A DNA stretch of 64,000 nt from G963676795 sp963677215 (GCA_963677215.1 OY781919.1:2046001-2110000); one strand, 5' to 3'; shown: positions 16,574 through 25,517, numbered from the stretch's first letter. Program-made: numbers and translations. Notes: generated from the sequence alone by a model not told the origin.

Positions 16574-17494
16574 CTAGATTTTGGTCGTTTTGGCGATGCC
16601 GAACAGGCCGGTCGGTTTCCAGGTCAGAATCCCCAACAGGACGGCAAAGGCGATCAGGTCGCGGAAGGTCGAAGGGAAGAAGGCGACAACCATGATCTCA
16701 ACTGCGCCGAGCAGGAAGCCGCCGATGAAGGCACCGCGGATATCGCCGATGCCGCCGACGACAGCTGCGATGAAGGCCTTCCAGCCGATCAGGGCGCCCA
16801 TGTAGGGCTCAAGAACTGGGTAGCTCATGGCAAACAACAGCCCGGCCAGCCCGGCAAAGGCGGAGCCGAGAACAAAGGTGACGACAATGATATGATCGAG
16901 CGGAATTCCCATCAGTGGAATCGCAAATTTGTCATAGGAGATAGCGCGCATCGCCATGCCGACCCGGGTTTTGGTGACCACCCACTGGAGAAACAGAAAG
17001 ACGATGACCGCCGTGACGATGACGGCTATTTTTAGGTTGGTAAAGGTGACCCCACCCAAGCTGTAAACCGTTTCATTGACCAGCGACGGGAAGGCCTTGC
17101 GGCTGGCACCGAGAATGGCCAGGTTGCCGTTTTCCAGAATCAGACCGCACATCAGGGCGGTGATGACCACATAGAGGCGGTGCGCCCCTTTCCGCCGTAG
17201 GGGACGGTAGGCGATCCGTTCCAGGGTGACGCCGACCAGCGAGGTCAGGATCATGGTCAGGGGAATGCAGAGCGCCAGTGCGGCCCAGCCGGGCAGCCCC
17301 AGGGCGGTGAGGAAAAAGGTTGCGACAAAGAAGGCGATGTAGGCGCCGACCATGAAGATGTCGCCGTGGGCAAAGTTGATCAGGGTCAGGACCCCGTAAA
17401 CCAGAGTGTAGCCGAGAGCGATAAGGGCGTAAAAACTGCCCCATTGCAGTGCATTGATGATGTTCTGAATAATGCTGGCCGCTGAAACTTCCAT
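16574..17494 (-). CDS. livH: Branched-chain amino acid ABC permease LivH
   Basis: 306 residues with about eight membrane segments. Typical marks are GYTLVYGVLTLINFAHGDIFMVGAY near the N-terminus, GMAMRAISYD in the coupling loop and AFIAAVVGGIGDIRGA. The ribosome-binding site is weak. Upstream, a 170-base spacer with a strong hairpin separates it from livJ, which should lower permease synthesis relative to the binding protein. Confidence 0.95.
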   Translation of the reverse strand: MEVSAASIIQNIINALQWGSFYALIALGYTLVYGVLTLINFAHGDIFMVGAYIAFFVATFFLTALGLPGWAALALCIPLTMILTSLVGVTLERIAYRPLRRKGAHRLYVVITALMCGLILENGNLAILGASRKAFPSLVNETVYSLGGVTFTNLKIAVIVTAVIVFLFLQWVVTKTRVGMAMRAISYDKFAIPLMGIPLDHIIVVTFVLGSAFAGLAGLLFAMSYPVLEPYMGALIGWKAFIAAVVGGIGDIRGAFIGGFLLGAVEIMVVAFFPSTFRDLIAFAVLLGILTWKPTGLFGIAKTTKI

Positions 17495-17622
17495 AGTTTA
17501 ACTTTCAATGGCTTTGAGGGCTGTCCAATCGGCCCCCGGTGTTGATGATGGATTTGTCTGGCTAAGGCTTTCCATTTGATGGTTTTGAAGCGCTATTATG
17601 TAAAGCGATCACGCAGAGAACT

Positions 17623-17647
17623 GGCAGTGGGCTCAAAGCCCACTGCC
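17623..17647. terminator. Hairpin between livJ and livH
   Basis: GGCAGTGGGC and GCCCACTGCC form a perfect ten-pair stem with a five-base loop, starting 17 bases after the livJ stop. There is no T run. It probably stabilises livJ mRNA or attenuates transcription into the permease genes. Confidence 0.75.
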
Positions 17648-17663
17648 ATAGTTAACCAACAGG

Positions 17664-18833
17664 TTATTGAGGACAGACAGACTCGGTGAATTCGAATTCT
17701 CCACTGTTGCTGATTTTGACTACAACGGCGCATTTGACCGGGTCGCCCTGATCATCAAACTTCATGCTGCCGGTGATGCCGTCGAAGCTTGCGATGGCAG
17801 CCATTCCCTCACGGACGGCTTTACGATCACGCTTGAGCTTGCCTGACAGGCCGTCGGTGTTCTGAACCGCCTGGAGGATGACGCGGGTTGCGTCCCAGGT
17901 CAGAGCGGCGACGTCGTCAGGTGTATAGCCATACTTGGCGGTATAGCGGTCGATGAACTCTTTGGTTGCGCCGGTCGCACCAGCGGCAGCGTAGTGGGTC
18001 GAGAAGTGCAGCCCTTTGCAGTCGTCGCCACAGAGGGTCATCAGCTCGGAAGAGCCCCAGGCATCAGAACCCATGAATTCACCTTTGTAGCCGAGCTTAC
18101 GAGCCTGGGGAACGATCAGGGCCACCTGGTTGTAGTTATCAGGGACAAAGATGAAATCAGGTTTGGCGGCAATGATCTTGGTCAACTGGGCGCTGAAATC
18201 CTGATCCTTGGTGCCGTGGCTTTCAAAGGCGACGACACTGCCTGCGCCCATCTTGTTCTCAAAGACTGATTTGAAGATTTCAGCGAGGCCTTTGGAATAG
18301 TCGTTGGACAGATCGTAGAGAACGGCAGCATTCTTGGCGCCGAAGGTCTTGATGGCAAAGTTCATGGCTACAGGCCCCTGGAAGGGGTCGAGGAAGGCAG
18401 CACGGAAAACCCAAGGGCGGTCAAAGGTTGCATCCGGGTTGGTCGACCATGGTGAGATCATGACCACGCCGTTGTCGTTAGCGACCTGTCCGGCTGGAAC
18501 GGCCTGCTTCGAGGAGTTTGGACCGACCATGGCCAGAATTTCGTCTTTTTCGATCAGTTTCAGAGCGGTAGTAACAGCCGACTCGGCTTTGGCTTCGTTA
18601 TCTTCGTAGATGAAGTCGAGCATGTATTTTTTGCCACCGACTTCGAGGCCGCCGGCCCCGTTGATGTCGGCTTTGAGCATTTCAGCGGCGTATTTTGAGG
18701 ATTCGCCGACCTTCGGGATGTCGCCGGTCAACGGAATGTTGAAACCGATCTTGATAGTGTCGGCTGCCATGGCTGGTACGGCCAGCATCACGGCGGCCAA
18801 GGTAAGCAATACTGCGCTCAGGGTCTTGTTCAT
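17664..18833 (-). CDS. livJ: Branched-chain amino acid-binding periplasmic protein
   Basis: 389 residues. A Sec signal peptide at about 1-23 ends AVPAMAA. The body is a type I periplasmic binding protein (IKIGFNIPLTGDIPKVGE, VGPNSSKQAVPAGQVAND, ADINGAGGLEVGGKKY). It should deliver Leu/Ile/Val or a related ligand to LivHM. It is the first gene of the operon, and the intergenic hairpin after it fits the excess of binding protein over permease usually needed. Confidence 0.94.
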   Translation of the reverse strand: MNKTLSAVLLTLAAVMLAVPAMAADTIKIGFNIPLTGDIPKVGESSKYAAEMLKADINGAGGLEVGGKKYMLDFIYEDNEAKAESAVTTALKLIEKDEILAMVGPNSSKQAVPAGQVANDNGVVMISPWSTNPDATFDRPWVFRAAFLDPFQGPVAMNFAIKTFGAKNAAVLYDLSNDYSKGLAEIFKSVFENKMGAGSVVAFESHGTKDQDFSAQLTKIIAAKPDFIFVPDNYNQVALIVPQARKLGYKGEFMGSDAWGSSELMTLCGDDCKGLHFSTHYAAAGATGATKEFIDRYTAKYGYTPDDVAALTWDATRVILQAVQNTDGLSGKLKRDRKAVREGMAAIASFDGITGSMKFDDQGDPVKCAVVVKISNSGEFEFTESVCPQ

Positions 18834-19005
18834 GTTGCCTCCTCTGTTCGGGTAAGTTGAGTTGAAATGCAGTGAACAAACACTTTCTTGGCAGAAAAAA
18901 ACAAAACCGCCCGCCTGGACTTCAACAGGACTGTGGCGGCGTCATTGCTCAGCCATTTGCGATCTGTTTTCTCCTTTTTTTACTCATGATTTATGAGCCT
19001 GGACA

Positions 19006-19060
19006 ATAGTAGTTATCTTTTTTCATTTGCTCAAAAAAAGCAATATCTTTATTGATATTG
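19006..19060 (-). promoter_or_regulatory. Possible livJ promoter with upstream palindrome
   Basis: On the minus strand TTGAGC and TACTAT are 17 bases apart (19006-19034). Just upstream lies the palindrome CAATATC-TTTATT-GATATTG (19041-19060), which looks like an operator or activator site. The promoter boxes are moderate matches; the palindrome is perfect in both arms. Confidence 0.45.
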
Positions 19061-19130
19061 TTAGGAAAAATAGAATTCTTTAAGGTTTTGTAGATGGGCT
19101 TGTCTGTCAGTACATTCTTTAGCGTTTTAA

Positions 19131-19184
19131 TTGACATTTGGCTGTATACTAATTTATTGTGCAAATGCACATATGTGTTTTAAG
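19131..19184 (+). promoter_or_regulatory. Possible DUF134 promoter and overlapping palindromes
   Basis: TTGACA at 19131 is followed after 16 bases by TTTATT. Two nested palindromes, TGCAAATGCA and CACATATGTG, lie at the expected transcription start. Autoregulation by the DUF134 protein is a possibility only. Confidence 0.4.
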
Positions 19185-19214
19185 CGAACTTTGATACCGA
19201 CCGACAGGAAAAAG

Positions 19215-19526
19215 ATGGCTCCAAGACCCCGAAAACCAAGAATCTGCTGCCCAACCCGGCGTCCGACTGACAATCTCTATAAACCCGCCGGGACCCCAAC
19301 GACCCGACTGGAAAAGGTGGCCATCGAAGCTGATGAACTGGAGGCTCTGTCGTTGTGTGATCGAGATGGAATGACTCAGGCTGAGGCCGGTGACCTGATG
19401 GGAATCTCGCGTGGAACTGTGCAGCGCCTGGTGACCAGTGGTCGAAAAAAGATCATCGAAGCGTTGATCGAAGGGCATGCCCTGGTTCTTAAGCCGCATG
19501 AAGGAGACGTCGATGAGCCGATCTGA
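19215..19526 (+). CDS. DUF134 family helix-turn-helix regulator
   Basis: 103 residues from MAPRPRKPR, the conserved DUF134 beginning; the longer open frame to 19131 runs through the promoter. A sigma-70 region 4-like HTH occupies about residues 50-85 (DGMTQAEAGDLMGISRGTVQRLVTS). The N-terminal CCP segment is also typical. It overlaps the asparaginase-domain gene by 14 bases, so the two are co-translated. DUF134 proteins are presumed DNA-binding; no target is known here apart from the nearby palindromes. Confidence 0.88.
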   Translation: MAPRPRKPRICCPTRRPTDNLYKPAGTPTTRLEKVAIEADELEALSLCDRDGMTQAEAGDLMGISRGTVQRLVTSGRKKIIEALIEGHALVLKPHEGDVDEPI

Positions 19527-20007
19527 GCTGATTGAAATCATCACCACCGGAGGCACCATCGATAAAATTTATTTCGATGCCAAGAGCAGTTACGAAATTG
19601 GTGATCCGCAGATTGGTGAAGTGCTCAAAGAGGCCAATCTGACCATCCAATACAAAATCAGATCTGTGTTGCGCAAAGATAGCCTCGAGTTGACCGATGA
19701 AGATCGTGAGGCGATCAGGGCGGCGGTTGAAGAGAGCGAAGCACAGCGGGTTGTGATCACCCATGGCACAGATACCATGGTCAAAACGGCCCGGTTTCTT
19801 TCTGGCGTGGCGGGGAAGACCATGGTTCTGACCGGTTCTATGCAACCAGCCCGTTTTCGTATGAATGATGCTGCTTACAATATTGCCGCGGCCATGACCG
19901 CGGTACAGATTCTGCCAAGCGGCGCCTGGATCGTCATGAACGGACGCGTCTTCGACCCGCACAAAACCCGTAAAAATGTCGAAATGAACCGCTTCGAAGA
20001 GATCTGA
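19513..20007 (+). CDS. Single-domain asparaginase-like protein
   Basis: 164 residues from the ATG at 19513, which has GAAGGAGACGTCG upstream; the frame is open further but runs through the DUF134 gene. It contains the N-terminal asparaginase domain with both catalytic triads' main motifs, TTGGTIDK and THGTDTM, and the VLTGSMQPARF strand. The C-terminal domain of normal L-asparaginases (another 150 residues) is absent and the gene ends cleanly. Short forms like this are a recognised bacterial group, so it is probably not a truncation. Amidohydrolase activity on an unknown substrate is inferred. Confidence 0.85.
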   Translation: MSRSELIEIITTGGTIDKIYFDAKSSYEIGDPQIGEVLKEANLTIQYKIRSVLRKDSLELTDEDREAIRAAVEESEAQRVVITHGTDTMVKTARFLSGVAGKTMVLTGSMQPARFRMNDAAYNIAAAMTAVQILPSGAWIVMNGRVFDPHKTRKNVEMNRFEEI

Positions 20008-20060
20008 AGCAACTTACATACTTTGACAGCCTTGCGTGCAAGTAAATAATTTTCTTGAAG

Positions 20061-21041
20061 CTAATTCAGGTTGGCCGGGCTCCGCTGGCAGATCAAGATG
20101 CTGCTGCCCGGCTGGTTTTTGGCGGCTTTTTTGGTTTCGGTGCAGATGTCGATGACTTCCATGACCGATGCGAATTGACGCTTGGTCAGATCAACCCCTC
20201 CCATGCTCAGACTGACCAGTGGATGACGACGTTCTTCCCCCTCGCGGTTGTAGGCAACAACATACCCTTTCTCTATGTCTTGTGCGTTGTAGAATTCCCT
20301 TATTCCCATATCGATGCGCCGGATGATCTCTGCCGCGATGGTCGCACATTTTTCAGCCGGGGCGATGAAAACAAAATCGTCTCCGCCGATATGGCCGAGG
20401 AATGAATCGCCACAGCCGTTCTGTTGCAGCGCGACACGAATGACATTGGCTGTGAAACTGATCAGATCGTCTCCCTGAGCAAAACCGTAGGTGTCGTTAT
20501 AAACCTTGAAGTGATCAAGGTCGGCGTAGATGACGCAGACCTGCTGCACTTCGGTCAGAGCTTTCTCCAACTCGTTGCGGATGCTGTTGTTGCCCGGCAG
20601 ACCTGTATTTGGGTTGGCGTCGAGGGCTAGTTGGTGAAGCCGTTTTAGCTCTGTTAGTGCTTTGGTCAGTCTGAGTTGATTCTTGATTCTGGCCAGCACC
20701 GAAGGCGCGTTGTAGGGTTTGGCGATATAGTCGGCAGCTCCGGCGTTGAAGGCCTTCTCCTCCGATGCCGGAGATGCGTCTGAGGTCAGAAAGATCACCG
20801 GAATCTCACGGCAGCTTTCCTCGTTTTTCAGCCGGGAGCAGATAGCGAAACCGCTTTCGGCCGGGTAACGGGTATCGAGCAGGATCAGGTCGATCGCCTG
20901 CTTGGTGACGGCCTTGAAAATGTCAGCACTGTTCTGGGCGATGGCCACATGGTAGTGATCCTTGAGGGTTCCGATCAGGGTCGCCTGATTGAAAATTTCC
21001 GGATCGGCGATCAGGATCCTGCTTTTTTCGGTAGAGCTCAT
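20061..21041 (-). CDS. Response regulator with GGDEF-type output (GGDDF variant)
   Basis: 326 residues. A receiver domain (about 8-122) has the phospho-acceptor in LILLDTRYP and Lys in YIAKPYN. A GGDEF-like domain (about 150-315) follows. The active-site loop reads LGHIGGDDFVFIA: the fourth position is Asp instead of Glu, and no RxxD inhibitory site precedes it. Activity as a diguanylate cyclase is therefore uncertain; a c-di-GMP- or GTP-binding regulator is the alternative. No partner kinase is adjacent. Start chosen for its AAGGA ribosome-binding site. Confidence 0.87.
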   Translation of the reverse strand: MSSTEKSRILIADPEIFNQATLIGTLKDHYHVAIAQNSADIFKAVTKQAIDLILLDTRYPAESGFAICSRLKNEESCREIPVIFLTSDASPASEEKAFNAGAADYIAKPYNAPSVLARIKNQLRLTKALTELKRLHQLALDANPNTGLPGNNSIRNELEKALTEVQQVCVIYADLDHFKVYNDTYGFAQGDDLISFTANVIRVALQQNGCGDSFLGHIGGDDFVFIAPAEKCATIAAEIIRRIDMGIREFYNAQDIEKGYVVAYNREGEERRHPLVSLSMGGVDLTKRQFASVMEVIDICTETKKAAKNQPGSSILICQRSPANLN

Positions 21042-21064
21042 ATGCGTCCTTGCATATCGTCTGA

Positions 21065-21829
21065 CTAGAGAATCTGGCTGAGGAACAATTTTGTTCGCTC
21101 ATGCTGCGGGTTGTCGAAGAAGACATCCGGGCTGTTCTGCTCAACAATCTGGCCATAGTCCATAAACAGTACCCGGTCGGCAACACTCTTGGCAAACCCC
21201 ATTTCGTGAGTAACGACAAGCATGGTCATCCCTTCTTCTGCCAGGTCGATCATGACGTCGAGAACCTCCTTGATCATCTCAGGGTCAAGGGCGGAAGTCG
21301 GTTCGTCAAACAGCATGACCTGTGGGCTCATGCACAGGCTGCGGGCGATGGCCACGCGTTGCTGCTGACCACCGGACAACTGACCGGGGTATTTCTTGGC
21401 CTGTTCGGCGATATGGACCTTTTCCAGGTACATCATGGCTGTTTCCTCGGCCTGTTTCTTCGGAACCTTACGCACCCAGATCGGACCCAGAGTCAGATTC
21501 TCCAGGATGGTCAGGTGAGGAAACAGGTTGAAGTGCTGAAAGACCATCCCGACTTCGGCCCGGACTTTTTCGATATTCTTGATGTCGTTGGTCAGTTCGA
21601 CGCCATTGACGATAATCTGACCGCGCTGATGCTCCTCGAGGCGGTTGATGCAGCGGATCAGTGTCGATTTCCCCGAACCGGACGGCCCGCAGATGACGAT
21701 CCGTTCCCCTTCCTGCACTTCGAGGTTGATATCGCTCAAAACATGAAACTCGCCGTACCACTTGTGCATTTCCCTGATGGTGATGATCGGCTCGGATTTC
21801 GGGGTTTCATTTTTTAATTCATTCATCAT
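21065..21829 (-). CDS. aapP: General amino acid ABC transporter ATPase AapP
   Basis: 254 residues from the first of two adjacent ATGs behind AAGAGGAAAAC. Walker A GPSGSGKST, signature LSGGQQQRVAIARSL and Walker B VMLFDEPTSALDPEM are all intact, and the sequence is of the polar amino-acid (GlnQ/AapP) class. The frame is open upstream to 22036, but that part overlaps aapM and is not coding. It is the last gene of aapJQMP. Confidence 0.93.
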   Translation of the reverse strand: MMNELKNETPKSEPIITIREMHKWYGEFHVLSDINLEVQEGERIVICGPSGSGKSTLIRCINRLEEHQRGQIIVNGVELTNDIKNIEKVRAEVGMVFQHFNLFPHLTILENLTLGPIWVRKVPKKQAEETAMMYLEKVHIAEQAKKYPGQLSGGQQQRVAIARSLCMSPQVMLFDEPTSALDPEMIKEVLDVMIDLAEEGMTMLVVTHEMGFAKSVADRVLFMDYGQIVEQNSPDVFFDNPQHERTKLFLSQIL

Positions 21830-21857
21830 GTTTTCCTCTTTAGCCGGCTGCCGTTGG

Positions 21858-22949
21858 TCAATAGCCGGTATGCAGCTCTTTTTCAAGCTTGCGGCTGTAG
21901 CTGGACATGCCGTAGCAGAAGATAAAATAGAGAATCGCCAGGAAGATATAGGCCTCTGTCGAGTAGCCGGTCCAGTTCGGGTTGGACAGCGCGACCTTGG
22001 TCGTCTTGAGTATGTCATAGAGGGCGATGATGACAACCAGCGAGGTATCCTTGAACGCCGAAAGCAGGATGCCGACCGTTGGCGGAATAACGATTTTCAG
22101 GGCCTGAGGGAGGATAATCAGGCGCATTGTCTGGTTGTAGTTCAGCCCCAGAGAATCGGCCGCTTCATACTGTCCCTTGGGGATCGCCTGCAGGCCGCCG
22201 CGGACAACCTCGGCAATATAGGCCGCGGTAAAGAGGATGATCGCGACTTGGGCGCGCAGGACCTTATCGATAGTGACCCCTTCGGGCAGGAACAGCGGGA
22301 ACATGACCGAGGACATGAACAGCAGGCTGATCAGTGGAACCCCGCGGATCATTTCGATGTAGACAACGCACAGGGTTTTGATCGCCGGCATGCGCGAACG
22401 GCGTCCCAGGGCGAGCAGGACTCCGAAGGGGTAGGCGACGATCATGCCGAAAAAGGACAGGATCAGGGTCAGCGGCAGACCGCTCCACTGGGCTGTCTCA
22501 ACGACCGGCAGGCCGAAAATTCCGCCATGCATCAGCACCGCCATGACGATGATGTTGACGACCCACATCCAGAGCAGCGATTTCTTCCAGCGTTTGCGAT
22601 CCTTCGAGTAGATGACCATGCCGATCAACAGCACCATCATCAGCAGAGGGCGCCATTCCTGACCTTCCGGATAGAAGCCGAGAAAGATAAACTTGATGTT
22701 GTTGGGAATGACCGACCAGCAGGCTCCATCGATATCGCGACAGGCTTCGGCAGTGCTGTTCCACAGGCTGTCGATCAAGGCCCACTTGACCAGCGGCGGG
22801 ATCAGCCAGAGCAGGATGCCGATGGTGACGATCGTCAACAGCGAGTTCAGCCAGGAACTGAACAGGTTCTGTCTCAGCCAGCCCAGCACGCCGACATTGG
22901 TCACCGGTGGTTTGAGGTATTCACGATTGGGGTTGGCCGGTACTGACAT
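21858..22949 (-). CDS. aapM: General amino acid ABC permease AapM
   Basis: 363 residues. The N-terminal half has four or more membrane segments and a long insertion with two Cys (CRDIDGACWSVIPNN), as in AapM. The C-terminal half carries the permease EAA-like loop (EVVRGGLQAIPKGQYEAADSLGL). The start follows the aapQ stop after one base. Import of acidic or general L-amino acids is the expected role. Confidence 0.93.
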   Translation of the reverse strand: MSVPANPNREYLKPPVTNVGVLGWLRQNLFSSWLNSLLTIVTIGILLWLIPPLVKWALIDSLWNSTAEACRDIDGACWSVIPNNIKFIFLGFYPEGQEWRPLLMMVLLIGMVIYSKDRKRWKKSLLWMWVVNIIVMAVLMHGGIFGLPVVETAQWSGLPLTLILSFFGMIVAYPFGVLLALGRRSRMPAIKTLCVVYIEMIRGVPLISLLFMSSVMFPLFLPEGVTIDKVLRAQVAIILFTAAYIAEVVRGGLQAIPKGQYEAADSLGLNYNQTMRLIILPQALKIVIPPTVGILLSAFKDTSLVVIIALYDILKTTKVALSNPNWTGYSTEAYIFLAILYFIFCYGMSSYSRKLEKELHTGY

Positions 22950-22950
22950 A

Positions 22951-24147
22951 TTATCTCTCCACCAGCGCAGTGCGTTTATTGTACCAGTTCATGAACAGGG
23001 AGGTACTTAAGCTGAAGAACAGGTAAACGACCATGATGATGGCGACCCCTTCGATCGCCTGACCGGTCTGGTTGATGGTTGTATTGGTGACGGCGACAAA
23101 ATCGGCATAGCCGATCGCTACGGCGAGGGTGCTGTTTTTGGTCAGGTTGAGCATCTGGCTGGTCAGGGGCGGAATGATGACCCGCAAGGCCTGAGGAAGC
23201 ACAACCAGGTGCAGGATGCGTCCCGGGCGCAGGCCGATCGACATGGCCGCTTCGATCTGTCCTTTGCCGATTGCCTGAATCCCGGCGCGGACGATCTCGG
23301 CGACGAAGGCCGAGGTGTAGAGCACCAGCCCCAGCAGCAGGGCGCTGAATTCGGGGCTCACGGTCATGCCGCCTCGGAAGTTGAAGCCCTTCAGTTCAGG
23401 GACGTTCATCGCAGTCGGCGCACCGTAAGCGATCCAGACCAGTAACGGAACAAGTATGGCTAGCCCGATGGTGATTCGTACTGCAGGAAGTGCTTTGCCT
23501 GTTTTTTCTTGACGTTTGTGGCCCCAGCGGTTGAAAAAGTAGCCGAAAATCAGCACGATTAGGAACGCCAACCCCATGGCCGGATAGGCCGGATGAGACT
23601 CGGGGATCGCGAAGATCAGCCCCCTGTTGCAGAGAAAAACTCCGGAGATCGGGTTGAGTGCCTGGCGTGGTTTGGGAAAGGCTTCATAGAAAATGGCGTA
23701 CCAGAAGAACAGCTGGAGCAGAACAGGGATATTCTGCATCACCTCGATAAAAAGCCCGGAGATCTTGGCAATCAGCCAGTTCTTTGAAAGCCGGGCAATA
23801 CCGATCAGGGTGCCGAGAATAATCGTCAGAATGATGCCGATGAAAGCGACCTTGATGGTGTTCAGTGCGCCGACGACCAGAGCTCTGGCGTAGCTGTCAG
23901 CAGCCGAATAATCGATCAGCGATTCGGCGATTTCGAAAGATGCCTCTTTGCCGAGAAAGTCAAAACCGGTGGCTATCGATTGTCTGGCCAGGTTGGCCTG
24001 AGTGTTGGCAAACAGGTAGTAGCCGATGGCAAAGACGATAACCAAGGCCACAACCTGAAAGACCAGAGCTCGTTTGTCCGGGTCGCGCCAGAAAGGGACA
24101 GCCGGGGCTGACTGGTCATGACGTTTGTCTGGAGCAGCTGTCTTCAA
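22951..24147 (-). CDS. aapQ: General amino acid ABC permease AapQ
   Basis: 398 residues, full length for AapQ. The first half contains a histidine-permease-like membrane domain (LFIEVMQNIPVLLQLFFWY), then a periplasmic insertion, and the EAA loop reads EIVRAGIQAIGKGQIEAAMSIGL. The start codon is TTG with a GGGGA ribosome-binding site. A strong hairpin separates it from aapJ. Confidence 0.92.
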   Translation of the reverse strand: MKTAAPDKRHDQSAPAVPFWRDPDKRALVFQVVALVIVFAIGYYLFANTQANLARQSIATGFDFLGKEASFEIAESLIDYSAADSYARALVVGALNTIKVAFIGIILTIILGTLIGIARLSKNWLIAKISGLFIEVMQNIPVLLQLFFWYAIFYEAFPKPRQALNPISGVFLCNRGLIFAIPESHPAYPAMGLAFLIVLIFGYFFNRWGHKRQEKTGKALPAVRITIGLAILVPLLVWIAYGAPTAMNVPELKGFNFRGGMTVSPEFSALLLGLVLYTSAFVAEIVRAGIQAIGKGQIEAAMSIGLRPGRILHLVVLPQALRVIIPPLTSQMLNLTKNSTLAVAIGYADFVAVTNTTINQTGQAIEGVAIIMVVYLFFSLSTSLFMNWYNKRTALVER

Positions 24148-24178
24148 ATTGAATTCCCCGTTAATTTATAAAGGTCAT

Positions 24179-24212
24179 CCACCGGCAGTGAACGAAAGGT
24201 CACTGCCGGTGG
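24179..24212. terminator. Hairpin between aapJ and aapQ
   Basis: CCACCGGCAGTGA pairs perfectly with TCACTGCCGGTGG around an eight-base loop, 13 bases after the aapJ stop. It lacks a T run. Its position mirrors the livJ-livH hairpin. Confidence 0.75.
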
Positions 24213-24224
24213 TTACAATAAAGA

Positions 24225-25244
24225 TTATTTGAATGGTGGTGAGTACATCAGACCGCCGTTGGTCCACAGGGCGTTGAGGCCCCGCTCGATACCGAGCTTG
24301 GTGTTGACACCAACGTTGCGTTCAAAAACTTCGCCGTAGTTGCCGACCTGCTTGATGATGTTGTAGGCCCACTTCTCATCGAGGCCAAGGGCCGCGCCGT
24401 TACCGGCAGAGACGCCAAGGAAACGCTGAATGGCCGGGTTGGTGCTCTTGAGCATTTCGTCGACATTGGCCGAGGTGATGCCCAGCTCTTCAGCTTCGAT
24501 CATGGCCAGAACCGAGAAGTCGACGATATCGCGGAACTGGTCATCGCCGTGACGGACAGCGGGGGCCAGAGGCTCTTTGGAAATGATTTCCGGCAGGATG
24601 ATGTAGTCTTTCGGGTTCGGAGCTACAGCACGGCTACCGGCGAGTTGAGACGCATCGGAGGTCAGGACATCACAGCGACCGGCGAAGAAGGTTTTGGCCA
24701 GCTCGCTGGTTGATTCGATAACGACCGGGTTCCAGGCCATCTTGTTGTTGCGGAAATAGTCAGCAGCGTTCTGTTCGGTGGTGGTTCCCGGCAGAACACA
24801 GACCGTGGCGCCATCGAGTTCTTTGGCGCTCTTGACTCCGAGATCCTTGGAGATCAGGAAGCCTTGACCGTCATAGTAGTTGACGGTGACAAAGTTCAGT
24901 CCGAGCTGGGTTTCGCGGCTCAAGGTTCGCGTAGCGTTGCGGGTAAGCAGATCGATTTCCCCGGACTGCAGAGCGGTGAAGCGCTGCTGGGCAGTGAGCG
25001 GGGTGAATTTGACCTTGTCGGCATCGCCGAAGATGGCAGCGGCAACCGCGCGGGCGGTGTCGACATCGAGGCCCTTCCAGACTCCCTTTTCATCCGGCAT
25101 GCCGAAGCCGAAGACGCCGCCGTTGACGCCGGCCTGAATGAAGCCTTTTTTCTTGACGGTATCGAGGTCCTTGCCGGCGTAGGCCAGGCTGACCAGGGCC
25201 AGGCTGATGATGGCACAGAGCAAGACAGATTTTCTCATTCTCAT
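24225..25244 (-). CDS. aapJ: General amino acid-binding periplasmic protein AapJ
   Basis: 339 residues. A signal peptide (about 1-24, ending LAYAG) precedes a type II periplasmic binding fold with AapJ marks: DLDTVKKKGFIQAGVNGGVFGFGMPDEKG, LLTRNATRTLSRE and VCVLPGTTTEQNAADYF. It is the first gene, with GGGAG six bases before the first of two possible ATGs. It feeds AapQMP. Confidence 0.94.
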   Translation of the reverse strand: MRMRKSVLLCAIISLALVSLAYAGKDLDTVKKKGFIQAGVNGGVFGFGMPDEKGVWKGLDVDTARAVAAAIFGDADKVKFTPLTAQQRFTALQSGEIDLLTRNATRTLSRETQLGLNFVTVNYYDGQGFLISKDLGVKSAKELDGATVCVLPGTTTEQNAADYFRNNKMAWNPVVIESTSELAKTFFAGRCDVLTSDASQLAGSRAVAPNPKDYIILPEIISKEPLAPAVRHGDDQFRDIVDFSVLAMIEAEELGITSANVDEMLKSTNPAIQRFLGVSAGNGAALGLDEKWAYNIIKQVGNYGEVFERNVGVNTKLGIERGLNALWTNGGLMYSPPFK

Positions 25245-25367
25245 GACGATCTCCCAAGTTAGGTGTTTACAAGCGAAAAAGATCTTAAAACAAACGGAAA
25301 ATGCCGAACGTCCGTAGGCGAGCGGTCATCGGTCAATCTATGCTGCTGCTAGATATATGTTTTTAAT

Positions 25368-25396
25368 CATATACGGTAGAACTGTATCCGTGTCAA
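25368..25396 (-). promoter_or_regulatory. Strong sigma-70 promoter of aapJQMP
   Basis: Minus-strand TTGACA (25391-25396) and TATATG (25368-25373) are exactly 17 bases apart. Transcription would start near 25361, leaving a leader of about 117 bases. Confidence 0.75.
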
Positions 25397-25458
25397 ATGA
25401 GAGCGATTGTTTTTTGTCTGTAATAACGATAGTTTTGTCTAATGTTGGGGCTGAGGCG

Positions 25459-25490
25459 GCCTGCTGCTCTCGACCTTGAAAGCAGCAGGC
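25459..25490. terminator. Inverted repeat in the aapJ upstream region
   Basis: GCCTGCTGCT and AGCAGCAGGC are perfect ten-base arms around a 12-base loop. It lies between the dispersed repeat and the aapJ promoter and may end transcription from the phage-type gene, though no T run follows. Confidence 0.5.
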
Positions 25491-25517
25491 AAAGGGGCTG
25501 ATGATCAGTGCTCAACT

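Noticed and set aside
21762..22946. 394-codon plus-strand open frame opposite aapM
   Set aside because: Gln/Asp/His-rich composition without domains; aapM is certain on the other strand.
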